DNA of 64,000 bases from Sporosarcina sp. FSL K6-1522 (GCF_038622445.1 NZ_CP152019.1:4128501-4192500); one strand, 5' to 3'. Shown: positions 1-7,802, numbered from the stretch's first letter. A program made the numbers and translations. Notes: generated by a model not told the origin, from the sequence alone.

Positions 1-86
1 TAATTTCGTAAATTGCTTTGGTAATTTTTGATTTTCTTTAAAAAGAGGAATTATTATCTTCATCTCTGCTACATCCTTTTGAAAAG

Positions 87-1121
87 TTATGGCAATGTTT
101 TTATGAAACTTTCCATATTTTTATAATACGTTTGAAAAACTTTTTCTAAACCAATAAAGCTACTAAAGTTGTTCTCTAAATCAGCTGAAACCCTATCCAT
201 AAAGTCGTCTAATATATTACTCTTATATGCAGGCAAATCACAAGTGAGGTTCATAGCTTCGGAGAATCCCCTTCCCCTTCCATCCTCATGTAATAAAAAG
301 CTTGGCTTACGAATACTTAAAAAGTAAATATGAGCATGCACTCGATATCCAAAATGGATATCACATTGTTTATAAAAATCGATTTTTTTCACATCGTAAG
401 AAGCATCAACAACCTGATAATTTAGTGCATCTGCAGCGGATTTAATTTTTAACAAGTTATTTTCTTCTGAAATAGATGTTTCAGGATCGTTTAAAATACC
501 TCTATGGAAAACACAATATTTTTCGGCATCCGGAAACATCTCGCTAACTCGATGCAATAAATCTATGTTTTGTTCATGGAATTGAACATCTTGTGCTGTA
601 GTAACAACCACTTTCTTAATTTCATTTGCAGGTTTAAATTGATCCTGAATGTGATCTAACTCATACCATGCTGGACAACCAGTCATTATCGTATTATTAA
701 AACCATGATTTTTTAAAATCGATTCCGTATAATAATCTCTTGTACTTGATAATGGAATAGTACGATGTATACGATCTATCATCAGATATGAACTATTCGA
801 AAAGTTGAAATCCGTCCAGTCTTGATCCGCATATTCGCTAAACCATCCTAGACCAAAAGGTATGATAGGTACCTTGATATCAGCTAACTCTTTTGTAAGT
901 GGGTAAATCCCTGGATAGAATTCTTTCTGATAAGCTGGCCCTCCACACAAAATAACAGCCTTCGATTTATTGATTTGTTCTAGATGTTCATCTATTGGCA
1001 ACCATCTTTTTACAAGGTTTAGTTTTCTATCAGGTCGATGCTTTTCTAAAAGTTTCACTGCCCGATCAAGTATTAAATAATCCCCTACATTTTTCTTTGC
1101 TCCGTATAATAAAGTATACAT
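87..1121 (-). CDS. Polysaccharide pyruvyl transferase family protein
   Basis: A 344-residue protein resembling the polysaccharide pyruvyl transferase family, which transfers pyruvate or related groups to surface glycans. Visible signs are an N-terminal GAKKNVGD segment, ILCGGPAY near residues 57-64, and the C-terminal GYRVHAH near 258 followed by a hydrophobic strand and HEDGRGRG, typical of the family's nucleotide-binding half. I chose the ATG at 1121: an upstream in-frame GTG lies inside the AAAGGTGAT ribosome-binding site. It is last in a leftward run with a Maf-like gene and an unknown gene next to flagellin, so a role in flagellin glycan modification is inferred. Exact substrate unknown. 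Confidence 0.75.
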   Translation of the reverse strand: MYTLLYGAKKNVGDYLILDRAVKLLEKHRPDRKLNLVKRWLPIDEHLEQINKSKAVILCGGPAYQKEFYPGIYPLTKELADIKVPIIPFGLGWFSEYADQDWTDFNFSNSSYLMIDRIHRTIPLSSTRDYYTESILKNHGFNNTIMTGCPAWYELDHIQDQFKPANEIKKVVVTTAQDVQFHEQNIDLLHRVSEMFPDAEKYCVFHRGILNDPETSISEENNLLKIKSAADALNYQVVDASYDVKKIDFYKQCDIHFGYRVHAHIYFLSIRKPSFLLHEDGRGRGFSEAMNLTCDLPAYKSNILDDFMDRVSADLENNFSSFIGLEKVFQTYYKNMESFIKTLP

Positions 1122-1241
1122 TTTTATCACCTTTCTCTTGTTGCCTATAAATACTAGACTTTTGAATTGGCTTACGCATGAAAATCAACAATTCCAGGTA
1201 TCTGGTATTGTAATAATGTCTCCCGCTGTAATTCCCCATAC

Positions 1242-3098
1242 TTATTGTGCTATTTTTGATTTCATTTCTTCATATAGCTCTGAGGCAAAAGTATAATGCG
1301 AAGTACATCCGTGTAAAAACAGTTGAAACTCTTGATTGATAGTTTCTCCCTTTTTCAACTGATTTTTTTCATAACGGGCTGATTGAATTTTTTTTGCCAG
1401 TTGCTCATTTTGGACGCGCATCATTGGTTCTATACAACATTTATAAAATGAATTATCTTTTATAAGATTAAATTCTTTATCGAGATTACTATAGTCAATT
1501 TCGATAGTTGAAAAGGTTCTTCGAGTCACTTTTTGTTGAATTTTCTCCAAACCACTCATTGCACTATGCAATAATTTCCCGAGTTTTTTTTGCTGTTCAT
1601 CTATATAAACTAATCTAGAATCTAAATAATCATCATTGTAATCATTATTCCCATCTGCCCATCCATTGTGTACTACTTTAGCATGCAATTGCTGCTCGAT
1701 TAGATCGGTTAACGGCTTGTATACTGCGCCTTCGATAGCCGCTCCATTCTTTGTTGTATTAATAATATCAAGATGCTTATTCTGAGAAATGTACATTTCA
1801 AGTTGGCTTCTCATCTGGTTAAAACCTTCGGTCGTCTTGACGTCATTCCCATAAACGTCTTTCACAATAAGGGCCTTGGCCAAAGAATCCGCTTTTACTT
1901 CTTGAGAACCAGTCCCGTAGTCAATTCCTTTTGCATAGTGTTTATTATCGATATAAGCAAGGTTTTGTCCAACAAGGATAATTTTATTGAAACCAAGTTT
2001 AGTCAATAGTTGAAATGTAACAACTGCGATTGAAGGGGCATCGTTCACATAGTCAAGATATTTGGAGTGATTATGTTTCAAAAGAGTTGGTGAAACCGTA
2101 TCTTGACTGACAATCATGTGAAGCATTTTCCCAGGATAATCCTTAAGGGTTTCAAAGCCGACACTACTTCCGAACACTAATGGAATGTCATTAATTTTTT
2201 TATCTTTAATAATTTGAATAACTCTAGCATTGTTGAGTTGTGGATCATATGTACAAGCTGCATCCGGATAAATCCCATGCTCAATCAACGCATTAATAGC
2301 CGATCCAACAGAGAAAATATAAGCTAGTCCATGCTCTTTTATACAGCGTAAATTCTCAAATTCCTCATTTAATGAAGGGCCAGCTGCCACAATAATCGCT
2401 GGTTTACCTTCGAATACACTTTTATCAATGTCATGTAAGATATTCGGTGTTTTCAGGATCGTCGGGAAGTTTTTGATAGAATTGACTGTCCAACGTTTTT
2501 GAAAAGAACTACTTACCGCGAGGGCGTTTCGTTTTTCTTTCAGTGTCACCAATGCTTTCTGCATAAGCACCTGAATTTGGTCACCATAAAGCGATTCGTA
2601 AACAGGTAGTGTATAAATATAAAGCTGGCTGTTTGCTGATTGCAACAATGCACTGATTCGCTGTTGTAGCTGAGATTCATCGTTACCGGTGAAAATAGTA
2701 TCCAGATTTTTTAATGGTAAATCGTCTAACTTGCGATTCGATAAATAACTGACAAGTACTTCCTCGTTCGGCTCATAGATAGAAAACCTCATGGCTGGGT
2801 ATTGTTCAGTAAACTGCTGAATATGGTACCCTAACCCACAACCGACAAAGAGGATATGTTTCGAATTCTCCACATTCTCCAGCTGACTCATTAGCCGTTC
2901 TGCTTCTTTTTCAGGGTCATATTTACTATGTAGATACTGTATCTTCCCGTCAACATCCAATTTCAGTGTAGGAATTCCTGCTTTTGATGGTTCAACGGTA
3001 GTCTTGAAATCTTTATAATTTTCTTCGAAAGCCACAAGATGAGTCAATAATTCTCGATTTCGAAGTCTTAATACATTTCGATTGTCAACTAAGATCAT
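1242..3098 (-). CDS. Maf/DUF115-type motility accessory factor (flagellin glycosyltransferase-like)
   Basis: A 618-residue protein of the Maf (motility accessory factor) / DUF115 family, whose members add nonulosonic acid-type sugars to flagellin in the cytoplasm. Seen: a Rossmann-like HILFVGCGLGYH at 81-92, the MptE-like core AIIVAAGPSLNEE at 234-246, TYDPQ at 283-287 and IILVGQNLAY at 373-382. The length fits full-size Maf proteins. The start overlaps the end of the upstream gene by 14 bases, indicating one transcript. A shorter homologue lies on the other strand at 3902-5164. Family assignment is good; the sugar donor is not predictable, and no sugar-nucleotide biosynthesis genes are visible in the window. 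Confidence 0.85.
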   Translation of the reverse strand: MILVDNRNVLRLRNRELLTHLVAFEENYKDFKTTVEPSKAGIPTLKLDVDGKIQYLHSKYDPEKEAERLMSQLENVENSKHILFVGCGLGYHIQQFTEQYPAMRFSIYEPNEEVLVSYLSNRKLDDLPLKNLDTIFTGNDESQLQQRISALLQSANSQLYIYTLPVYESLYGDQIQVLMQKALVTLKEKRNALAVSSSFQKRWTVNSIKNFPTILKTPNILHDIDKSVFEGKPAIIVAAGPSLNEEFENLRCIKEHGLAYIFSVGSAINALIEHGIYPDAACTYDPQLNNARVIQIIKDKKINDIPLVFGSSVGFETLKDYPGKMLHMIVSQDTVSPTLLKHNHSKYLDYVNDAPSIAVVTFQLLTKLGFNKIILVGQNLAYIDNKHYAKGIDYGTGSQEVKADSLAKALIVKDVYGNDVKTTEGFNQMRSQLEMYISQNKHLDIINTTKNGAAIEGAVYKPLTDLIEQQLHAKVVHNGWADGNNDYNDDYLDSRLVYIDEQQKKLGKLLHSAMSGLEKIQQKVTRRTFSTIEIDYSNLDKEFNLIKDNSFYKCCIEPMMRVQNEQLAKKIQSARYEKNQLKKGETINQEFQLFLHGCTSHYTFASELYEEMKSKIAQ

Positions 3099-3687
3099 GA
3101 CGAGTACCTACAGTATCGATTGTTTTTCCAATTTCAGTTTCCAGAGACTCAAATAGCGGAATAAACTCGTATTGAATAATGTCAGCAATCAGGATATTAT
3201 CGCTGTTTTCCACAGCCTCAGAGAGATTCGCAATTTCTGCATTCATGGACGCTGATAGTTCCATACATATGTCCCAATCCGCCGGGCGCTCGTTGCTGTT
3301 ATCTATCGCTGCTAACATCTCATCCAGCCACTGAAGTCCTTCCATCAGCTGACTGAAGCTAGAACGGACTTCTGGGGATGGATTCGAATAGAAGCCATCT
3401 GAAAGTGAAGCAAGTTCTGGTTTAGCACGCTTCAAATAATCCTCCGTTGAAAGAAGAAGTTCATTTAAAAATTCCTTCTCCGTCTTCGCGATTACCTCAA
3501 GTTTTTCAATTCGATCAATATTCACTATTAAATAGTCTTCATGGTCGTCATAAATTTCAAAGCCATCTGCAATAAAGTGACTAAAATAATAATTCTCTTT
3601 CAATAATTCATTGATTTTCGCAACGATTTCGTCCGGGGACGGTTTCGTGTTAAATTCAAATTTTTGCTCTTGAAAAGTTAACTCCAC
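3085..3687 (-). CDS. Conserved hypothetical protein in flagellin-glycosylation cluster
   Basis: I do not recognise this roughly 200-residue acidic protein. It has no signal peptide or membrane segment, and helices rich in Leu, Glu and Ser make up its second half. The longest frame begins at an ATG at 3735, but a GTG at 3687 is preceded by TTGGAGG with an 8-base spacer, so I chose that. A perfect sigma-D minus-10 (GCCGATAT) ends at 3743, which would put the transcription start essentially at 3735 and supports the later start. It overlaps the Maf-like gene by 14 bases, so it may assist flagellin modification. Confidence 0.7.
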   Translation of the reverse strand: MELTFQEQKFEFNTKPSPDEIVAKINELLKENYYFSHFIADGFEIYDDHEDYLIVNIDRIEKLEVIAKTEKEFLNELLLSTEDYLKRAKPELASLSDGFYSNPSPEVRSSFSQLMEGLQWLDEMLAAIDNSNERPADWDICMELSASMNAEIANLSEAVENSDNILIADIIQYEFIPLFESLETEIGKTIDTVGTRHDLS

Positions 3688-3742
3688 AGCTACATTCCTC
3701 CAATAATCTACTTGACTATAGTGTATCATGCTCATACTCTTT

Positions 3743-3769
3743 ATATCGGCTTAAAAGTCTAAAGTTCCA
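3743..3769 (-). promoter_or_regulatory. Probable sigma-D promoter of the glycosylation cluster
   Basis: On the minus strand GCCGATAT (3750-3743) is an exact sigma-D minus-10 match. Fifteen bases upstream is TGGA (3769-3766), a poor match to TAAA. It would drive the leftward genes 3687 to 87 with a leader of about 50 bases. Confidence 0.55.
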
Positions 3770-3837
3770 ATGGTAGTTTGTGAGAAGTTTGAACAAAATC
3801 GAAATAAACGTTCTTAATTAAATGAAGGTACTGACCC

Positions 3838-3862
3838 GTTCTCATACGAGAACAGTTATACT
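3838..3862 (+). promoter_or_regulatory. Inverted repeat overlapping a possible promoter
   Basis: GTTCTC-ATAC-GAGAAC (3838-3853) is a perfect 6-bp inverted repeat just before a TATACT minus-10 candidate (3857-3862) of the following gene. It could be an operator. Its half-site order is opposite to the Bacillus LexA box. Confidence 0.35.
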
Positions 3863-3901
3863 AGTAGTACAGCCATTACTTAACATTGGAGCGTGTGGAA
3901 T

Positions 3902-5164
3902 TTGAACATCACAATTATTGAAACCAAAACAGTTCCTACTGTTCAACTGCAATATAAGGGCAAACAAATAACGTTTCATAGCAAGTATGATCCTTTAAAC
4001 GAAGCAAAGCGTTGGGCGCAGGTCGAACTAGAACTTGTTGAACTGGATTACGGCATTACCATACTCGGATTAGGTGCAGGGCACCACATGTTGGAAGTTG
4101 CTCAATTACACCCTAATCTAGACATCCACGTTATTGAATTTAACGAGCAGTATTACAACTGGTTCATGAACAGCCCATTTGCACATAAATTGAAGATATT
4201 TGACAACATATCGATTTCCGTAATTGATTCGTTGTCAAAAGAGCAACAACAGAAACTATTTTCACAAGAATACACCAATAATGTGCTCATACATAAAAGT
4301 GTTTTTGATATTTTACCCCCTAGATTCATGCCAATTGAAACAACTTTAAAAGATATACAAATGAAACAAAAATCCATACGTAGACAAATTGATAATATGC
4401 ATGCCAACTTTGATAAAAACCGTCTTTTGAACGATAAAGGAATTGCCGATTTGCATTATCAATGGCATGAGCAACCTGCAATTCTTGTCTCGGCTGGTCC
4501 TTCGCTGCATAAACAGCTTCCCCTCTTAAAGAAAATTCAAGAGGAAAGTACCGTTCCAATTTGCGCTGTTGGGACCGCAGTAAAGCCTTTACTTCAAGCA
4601 GGAATTATGCCTGATATCATTGTCATCATTGATCCGAATATCGGCACATTTAATCAGTTAACTACTTTAGATTTGCCCAAGACACCTCTTTTTTACTTAA
4701 GCACAGCTTATCATGACACTATCCAACTCCATACAGGTCCGCGACGAATATTATTTCAAAAGGGATTCGATAAAGCGATAAGTTTGGCCGAGCAGCAAAA
4801 AGAACCACTTACTAATTCTGGTGGCTCTGTCGCAACTGCATTATTAGATTTACTTGTCCACTTCGGAGCAAATCCCATTGCACTCGTCGGTCAAGATCTT
4901 GCGTATACCAATAATCTAAGTCATACCGATGGCGCGCATGCACAAAAGGATATCAGTGGTTCTCTAACTGTGTTGGATTATTATCAAAAAGAACAAGTAA
5001 CAACCGAAAGAAATCTAAACAGTTATCGACGATGGTTTGAAAATTATGCGAAGCAACACACACATGTACAATTTTTCAATTGTACAGAAGGCGGTGCCTA
5101 TATTGCTAATTTGAAGCATATTTCTTTAGCAGATTTTTATGAGATGTATCCAGCCAAAAGATAA
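3902..5164 (+). CDS. Short Maf-like DUF115 family protein
   Basis: A roughly 420-residue DUF115/MptE-like protein, shorter than its 618-residue neighbour. It keeps the same landmarks: ITILGLGAGHH near residue 56, AILVSAGPSLHKQL near 196, and IALVGQDLAY in the C-terminal third. It lacks the C-terminal 150 or so residues of the larger Maf-like protein. The upstream in-frame GTG at 3893 is one base from the GGAG ribosome-binding site (3888-3891), too close to be used; the TTG at 3902 has a 10-base spacer and is preferred. A rho-independent terminator follows. It is probably a second flagellin or surface-glycan transferase, with its own promoter rather than the leftward sigma-D one. Confidence 0.75.
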   Translation: MNITIIETKTVPTVQLQYKGKQITFHSKYDPLNEAKRWAQVELELVELDYGITILGLGAGHHMLEVAQLHPNLDIHVIEFNEQYYNWFMNSPFAHKLKIFDNISISVIDSLSKEQQQKLFSQEYTNNVLIHKSVFDILPPRFMPIETTLKDIQMKQKSIRRQIDNMHANFDKNRLLNDKGIADLHYQWHEQPAILVSAGPSLHKQLPLLKKIQEESTVPICAVGTAVKPLLQAGIMPDIIVIIDPNIGTFNQLTTLDLPKTPLFYLSTAYHDTIQLHTGPRRILFQKGFDKAISLAEQQKEPLTNSGGSVATALLDLLVHFGANPIALVGQDLAYTNNLSHTDGAHAQKDISGSLTVLDYYQKEQVTTERNLNSYRRWFENYAKQHTHVQFFNCTEGGAYIANLKHISLADFYEMYPAKR

Positions 5165-5169
5165 ATAAC

Positions 5170-5199
5170 AACACGGCCGATCGCTAAGGCCGTGTTTTG
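5170..5199 (+). terminator. Intrinsic terminator after Maf-like gene
   Basis: AACACGGCC pairs with GGCCGTGTT around a 9-base loop, followed by a T run. Confidence 0.8.
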
Positions 5200-5204
5200 T
5201 TCGT

Positions 5205-5249
5205 ATCTATATAATGATGAAGTTGTAGAACCTTCGCGATTATATAGAT
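5205..5249. repeat. 11-bp inverted repeat upstream of the endonuclease gene
   Basis: ATCTATATAAT (5205-5215) and ATTATATAGAT (5239-5249) are perfect reverse complements separated by 23 bases. The right arm touches the minus-35 of the endonuclease promoter, so it could be an operator or a mobile-element relic. Confidence 0.5.
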
Positions 5250-5275
5250 GACAGTACTTAACAAAATGATATAAT
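5248..5275 (+). promoter_or_regulatory. Sigma-A promoter of the LAGLIDADG gene
   Basis: ATGACA (5248-5253), a 16-base spacer and a perfect TATAAT (5270-5275) lie about 30 bases before the start codon. Confidence 0.6.
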
Positions 5276-5305
5276 AAGAATAAACGTTCGAACAGAGTGA
5301 TGTGA

Positions 5306-6178
5306 ATGCTTATCTATAAAAGTACACTTTCTCCATTTCAATACGCCGTGTTTCTCGCCAGTATATTAGGTGATGGAACACTAGCAAAGATCACAAAGAA
5401 ATCTAGAAGAATCAATAGTAACTATCGTGAACACTTCGGTGAAGCACAGCTTGCCTATCGTGAATGGAAGGTCGCCCAATTAGATGGACTTCTCTATTTC
5501 AATGAAACAAAAAGTGAGTTATTATCCAGATCACTACCACTATTCACTGAATTAGAGCAATTGTTTTACAACTCTAATCGTGTTAAGCGTATTCCCAAGC
5601 AAATTCTTGAAAGTTGCATACTCCCACAGTTTCTTGCCACGTTGTATATGGACGATGGTTCCCTTTCTATCACTTATCGGATTAACCATAGATTGAAGAA
5701 AATCTACCTTACGCCGCACATTTATCTTTATTTACAATCTTTCTCAAAATCAGATTTAGAACCTTTAAGAACTTATATTGTCAAATATTTCAAAGTAAAC
5801 CTTTCTTTAAGCAGAAGAAAAGATGGATTTGGTCATGTATTAAAAACAACTACCGTGGGAGAGACATTTACATTTCTCCAAGCAATACGCTCCGTTATTT
5901 TAGAATGCCCATCCATGTTCTATAAGTCAAACTGGAATTATCGTTTCACAAAAGAATTAATCCGATACTCGGAAAAGTATCCTGAATACGAAGTGCTCAC
6001 AAGCTCTAGCGAACGAAGCAAATCTTATTCGGAAAAAGAAATCGAATTACTCATTAAACTAAAATTGATTGGCTATACAGATAAGGATATTGGGGAATTA
6101 TTAAATAGGAGCTATTGGTCTGTTGTTTATAAGTGGAGTGAGATTCGAAAAGAGTCCTTTGAATTAATAAAAAAGTAA
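5306..6178 (+). CDS. LAGLIDADG homing endonuclease
   Basis: A 290-residue double-motif LAGLIDADG endonuclease of the kind that spreads group I introns. Motif 1 is FLASILGDGTL near residues 16-26 and motif 2 is FLATLYMDDGSL near 109-120, each with the acidic catalytic residue in place. Residues 240-285 form a helix-turn-helix-like tail (YTDKDIGELLNRSYWSVVYKW), probably extra DNA binding. The gene is not inside the intron. It runs convergently to the flagellin gene, its stop lies about 40 bases from the flagellin exon-2 stop, and the two share a terminator. It looks intact. That its target is the flagellin gene is inferred from the adjacent intron. Confidence 0.88.
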   Translation: MLIYKSTLSPFQYAVFLASILGDGTLAKITKKSRRINSNYREHFGEAQLAYREWKVAQLDGLLYFNETKSELLSRSLPLFTELEQLFYNSNRVKRIPKQILESCILPQFLATLYMDDGSLSITYRINHRLKKIYLTPHIYLYLQSFSKSDLEPLRTYIVKYFKVNLSLSRRKDGFGHVLKTTTVGETFTFLQAIRSVILECPSMFYKSNWNYRFTKELIRYSEKYPEYEVLTSSSERSKSYSEKEIELLIKLKLIGYTDKDIGELLNRSYWSVVYKWSEIRKESFELIKK

Positions 6179-6211
6179 AACACGATTCGGAAATTCCGAA
6201 TCGTGTTTTTT
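6178..6211. terminator. Bidirectional terminator between endonuclease and flagellin
   Basis: A 12-bp perfect stem (CACGATTCGGAA / TTCCGAATCGTG) flanked by A and T runs serves both convergent transcription units. Confidence 0.85.
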
Positions 6212-6218
6212 AACCAGA

Positions 6219-6269
6219 TTAACGTAGAAGTTGAAGTACGCCTTGTGGTTGTTGGTTGGCTTGCTTTGC
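6219..6269 (-). pseudogene. Second flagellin 3' end (exon 2 behind a group I intron)
   Basis: On the minus strand this encodes AKQANQQPQGVLQLLR then TAA, an unmistakable flagellin C-terminus. It directly follows the 3' end of the group I intron and lacks its own start. Its DNA clearly differs from the native tail (MPQGVLQLLR) of the complete flagellin upstream, so it is not a recent duplication. It is probably the 3' exon of the flagellin gene the intron originally interrupted. The upper boundary depends on the splice site and could shift by a few bases. Confidence 0.8.
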
Positions 6270-6569
6270 CGCTATGTCTTTCGATCATAGAATAGACTAT
6301 ATCTTCACCCTAAAAGCTTACCTTGTAGGGGCTGGGCGCTTCGGACGAATTACGGTGCCCTACGGATTTCATCGTCATAGCAGTGAAGCCTTAGACGGTC
6401 TATCCTAGTCGTTGAACCTTCTCCAGGGTTTCCCCACAGGAGCTTGGCTGCTGATTATCCAATCTCACTTCTTTTTGAACGTTCACGTTTGCCGTTTCCA
6501 GCTGCGTTGTCGTGAAGTGAGCTTCAGGAAGTTCCAGCAATTCACCCAGTGATGCTCTTACCCGTTACC
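6270..6569 (-). ncRNA. Group I self-splicing intron downstream of flagellin ORF
   Basis: The minus strand carries the conserved group I core in order: P element GAATTGCTGGAAC (6543-6531), P5 stem CTCACTTC/GAAGTGAG (6521-6514 with 6471-6464), Q element AATCAGCAGCC (from 6456), P6 with GGG-GAAA-CCC loop, R element GTTCAACGACTA (6417-6406) and S element GAAGATATAGTC (6306-6295). P7 pairs GACTA with TAGTC; P3, P8 (GTAGGG/CCCTAC) and a GAAA-capped P9 (6290-6272) can also be drawn. A hairpin TCTTACTT|GGTAAC|GGGTAAGA (6577-6556) makes a good P1 with a U-G pair at the splice site, giving a 5' site after 6570. The 3' site after the G at 6270 is less certain. No ORF lies inside. Confidence 0.88.
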
Positions 6570-6591
6570 AAGTAAGACGCCCTTGAATCGA

Positions 6592-7419
6592 TTACCTAAG
6601 GAGTTGTAATACACCTTGTGGCATCTGATTCGATTGAGCCAACATTGCTTGTGCTGCTTGTGTAAGGATATTGTTCTTTGTGAAGTCCATCATTTCTTTC
6701 GCCATGTCAACGTCACGGATACGTGATTCCGCAGCTGTTAGGTTTTCAGAAGATGCTCCAAGGTTGTTGATTGTGTGCTCAAGGCGGTTTTGAACAGCTC
6801 CTAGATTCGAACGGTTCTCAGATACAGTGTTGATTGCATTTTGGACGATTGTTAAGTTAGCTGCTGCTGTAGCATTACCAATATTACCACCACTAAATTC
6901 AGTTAATCCACTTAATCCTAAACCGGTTGCTGTATTATCACTCAATGTCAATGTAATTGTTTCACCTGAATTAGCGCCAACTTGGAAAACAACTGTAGCA
7001 CCAGATGCGTTTAATAATTTCTTTGTATTAAACTGCGTTTGGTTTGCAATGTCATCAATTTGTGATGTAAGTTGCGTAATTTCAGCTTGGATTTTAGCAG
7101 TATCAGTTGTAGTAAGTGTTTCGTTACCTGCTTTAGTGTAAAGCTCAGCCATACGTTGTAGCATTGCGTGTGTTTCGTTCAATGCGCCTTCAGCTGTTTG
7201 GATAAGTGAGATACCATCTTGTGCGTTTGTTGAAGCTTGTTCCATACCGCGGATTTGGTTACGCATTTTTTCAGAAATTGCAAGACCTGCTGCGTCGTCT
7301 CCTGCACGGTTGATTTGAAGGCCTGAAGATAGTTTCTCCAAGTTTTTAGAAGCTGCATTGTTGTTCATACCTAGTTGACGGTGCGTGTTAAGTGCTGCGA
7401 TATTGTGGTTAATTCTCAT
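6592..7419 (-). CDS. hag: Flagellin (major filament subunit)
   Basis: A complete 275-residue flagellin. The N-terminal D0/D1 region starts MRINHNIAALNTHRQL, the C-terminal D0/D1 ends NNILTQAAQAML...PQGVLQLLR, and only a short variable centre lies between (about 130-200). It is exported through the flagellar type III path and forms the filament. AAGGAGG precedes the ATG. It is the last gene of the flgM-csrA region but has its own sigma-D promoter and a leader of about 115 bases with CsrA-type sites. Its stop is followed not by a terminator but by a group I intron and a second flagellin tail; the likely transcript end is the 6.2-kb terminator. Maf-like genes nearby suggest the product is glycosylated. 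Confidence 0.95.
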   Translation of the reverse strand: MRINHNIAALNTHRQLGMNNNAASKNLEKLSSGLQINRAGDDAAGLAISEKMRNQIRGMEQASTNAQDGISLIQTAEGALNETHAMLQRMAELYTKAGNETLTTTDTAKIQAEITQLTSQIDDIANQTQFNTKKLLNASGATVVFQVGANSGETITLTLSDNTATGLGLSGLTEFSGGNIGNATAAANLTIVQNAINTVSENRSNLGAVQNRLEHTINNLGASSENLTAAESRIRDVDMAKEMMDFTKNNILTQAAQAMLAQSNQMPQGVLQLLR

Positions 7420-7427
7420 GATTCATT

Positions 7428-7466
7428 TCCTCCTTGAGTTGTGTGTGGTTCACATCCATGTGAACC
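7428..7466 (-). promoter_or_regulatory. CsrA-binding sites in the flagellin leader
   Basis: On the minus strand a 9-bp hairpin GGTTCACAT-GG-ATGTGAACC (7466-7447) presents ACATGGATGT, one base off the CsrA consensus ACARGGATGT, at its tip. The Shine-Dalgarno AAGGAGGA (7435-7428) offers a second GGA. This layout parallels the two CsrA sites of the Bacillus subtilis hag leader; binding itself is inferred. Confidence 0.65.
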
Positions 7467-7490
7467 GTAATTTTTGGTTGTTGCTCACGG

Positions 7491-7517
7491 AGTAAAGGGC
7501 CGGCCGAACGCTTTACT
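7491..7517 (-). other. Stem-loop in flagellin 5' leader
   Basis: AGTAAAG and CTTTACT (7 bp) enclose a GC-rich 13-base segment near the 5' end of the flagellin leader. It may stabilise the abundant mRNA. Confidence 0.45.
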
Positions 7518-7533
7518 GCCGCTTACAATACTA

Positions 7534-7560
7534 ATATCGGACAAGTCATGTAAGTGTTTA
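7534..7560 (-). promoter_or_regulatory. Sigma-D promoter of flagellin
   Basis: TAAA (7560-7557), exactly 15 bases, then TCCGATAT (7541-7534). This is a near-perfect match to the sigma-D consensus TAAA-N15-GCCGATAT. Confidence 0.85.
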
Positions 7561-7579
7561 GCTTTTCTTTGTAAGTTTT

Positions 7580-7801
7580 TTAGTTTTTCTTCATAAGTTG
7601 TGAAAAGAGTGCGGTATCTAGGGTTGTGGCTTCTGTATTTGTTTCAGAAATAGAGAGGACAAGCTCACCTCGTAAGATATCGATGGATTTAGGGGCTTCG
7701 ATGCCTATGCGTACTGTGTCGCCTTTTACTTCGAGTATGCGGATTTCGATGTCGTCACCGATTTTAATCGTTTCGTTTACTTTTCGAGAGAGTACGAGCA
7801 T
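7580..7801 (-). CDS. csrA: Carbon storage regulator CsrA
   Basis: A 73-residue Csr[26 protein letters not shown] followed by [18 protein letters not shown], the whole conserved RNA-binding dimer fold, plus a short acidic tail. In Bacilli it blocks translation of flagellin mRNA by covering the Shine-Dalgarno region, and FliW sequesters it when flagellin is scarce. The start is one base past the fliW stop, so translation is probably coupled. The flagellin leader immediately downstream carries matching sites. Confidence 0.95.
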   Translation of the reverse strand: MLVLSRKVNETIKIGDDIEIRILEVKGDTVRIGIEAPKSIDILRGELVLSISETNTEATTLDTALFSQLMKKN

Positions 7802-7802
7802 G

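Noticed and set aside
1131..1241. Possible C-terminal gene fragment (ITAGDIITIPDTW) between the Maf-like and pyruvyl transferase genes
   Set aside because: Too short and without any supporting upstream frame; I could not tell it from chance.
3838..3853. LexA (SOS) box
   Set aside because: The half-sites read GTTC...GAAC, the reverse of the Bacillus LexA arrangement GAAC...GTTC.
6219..6660. Simple in-frame splicing that joins the main flagellin ORF to exon 2
   Set aside because: I tried upstream 5' splice sites ending in T within the ORF. Those compatible with a G at the 3' site lengthen the conserved C-terminal helix, and none gave a convincing P1 pairing. Not excluded, but less likely than a site after the stop.
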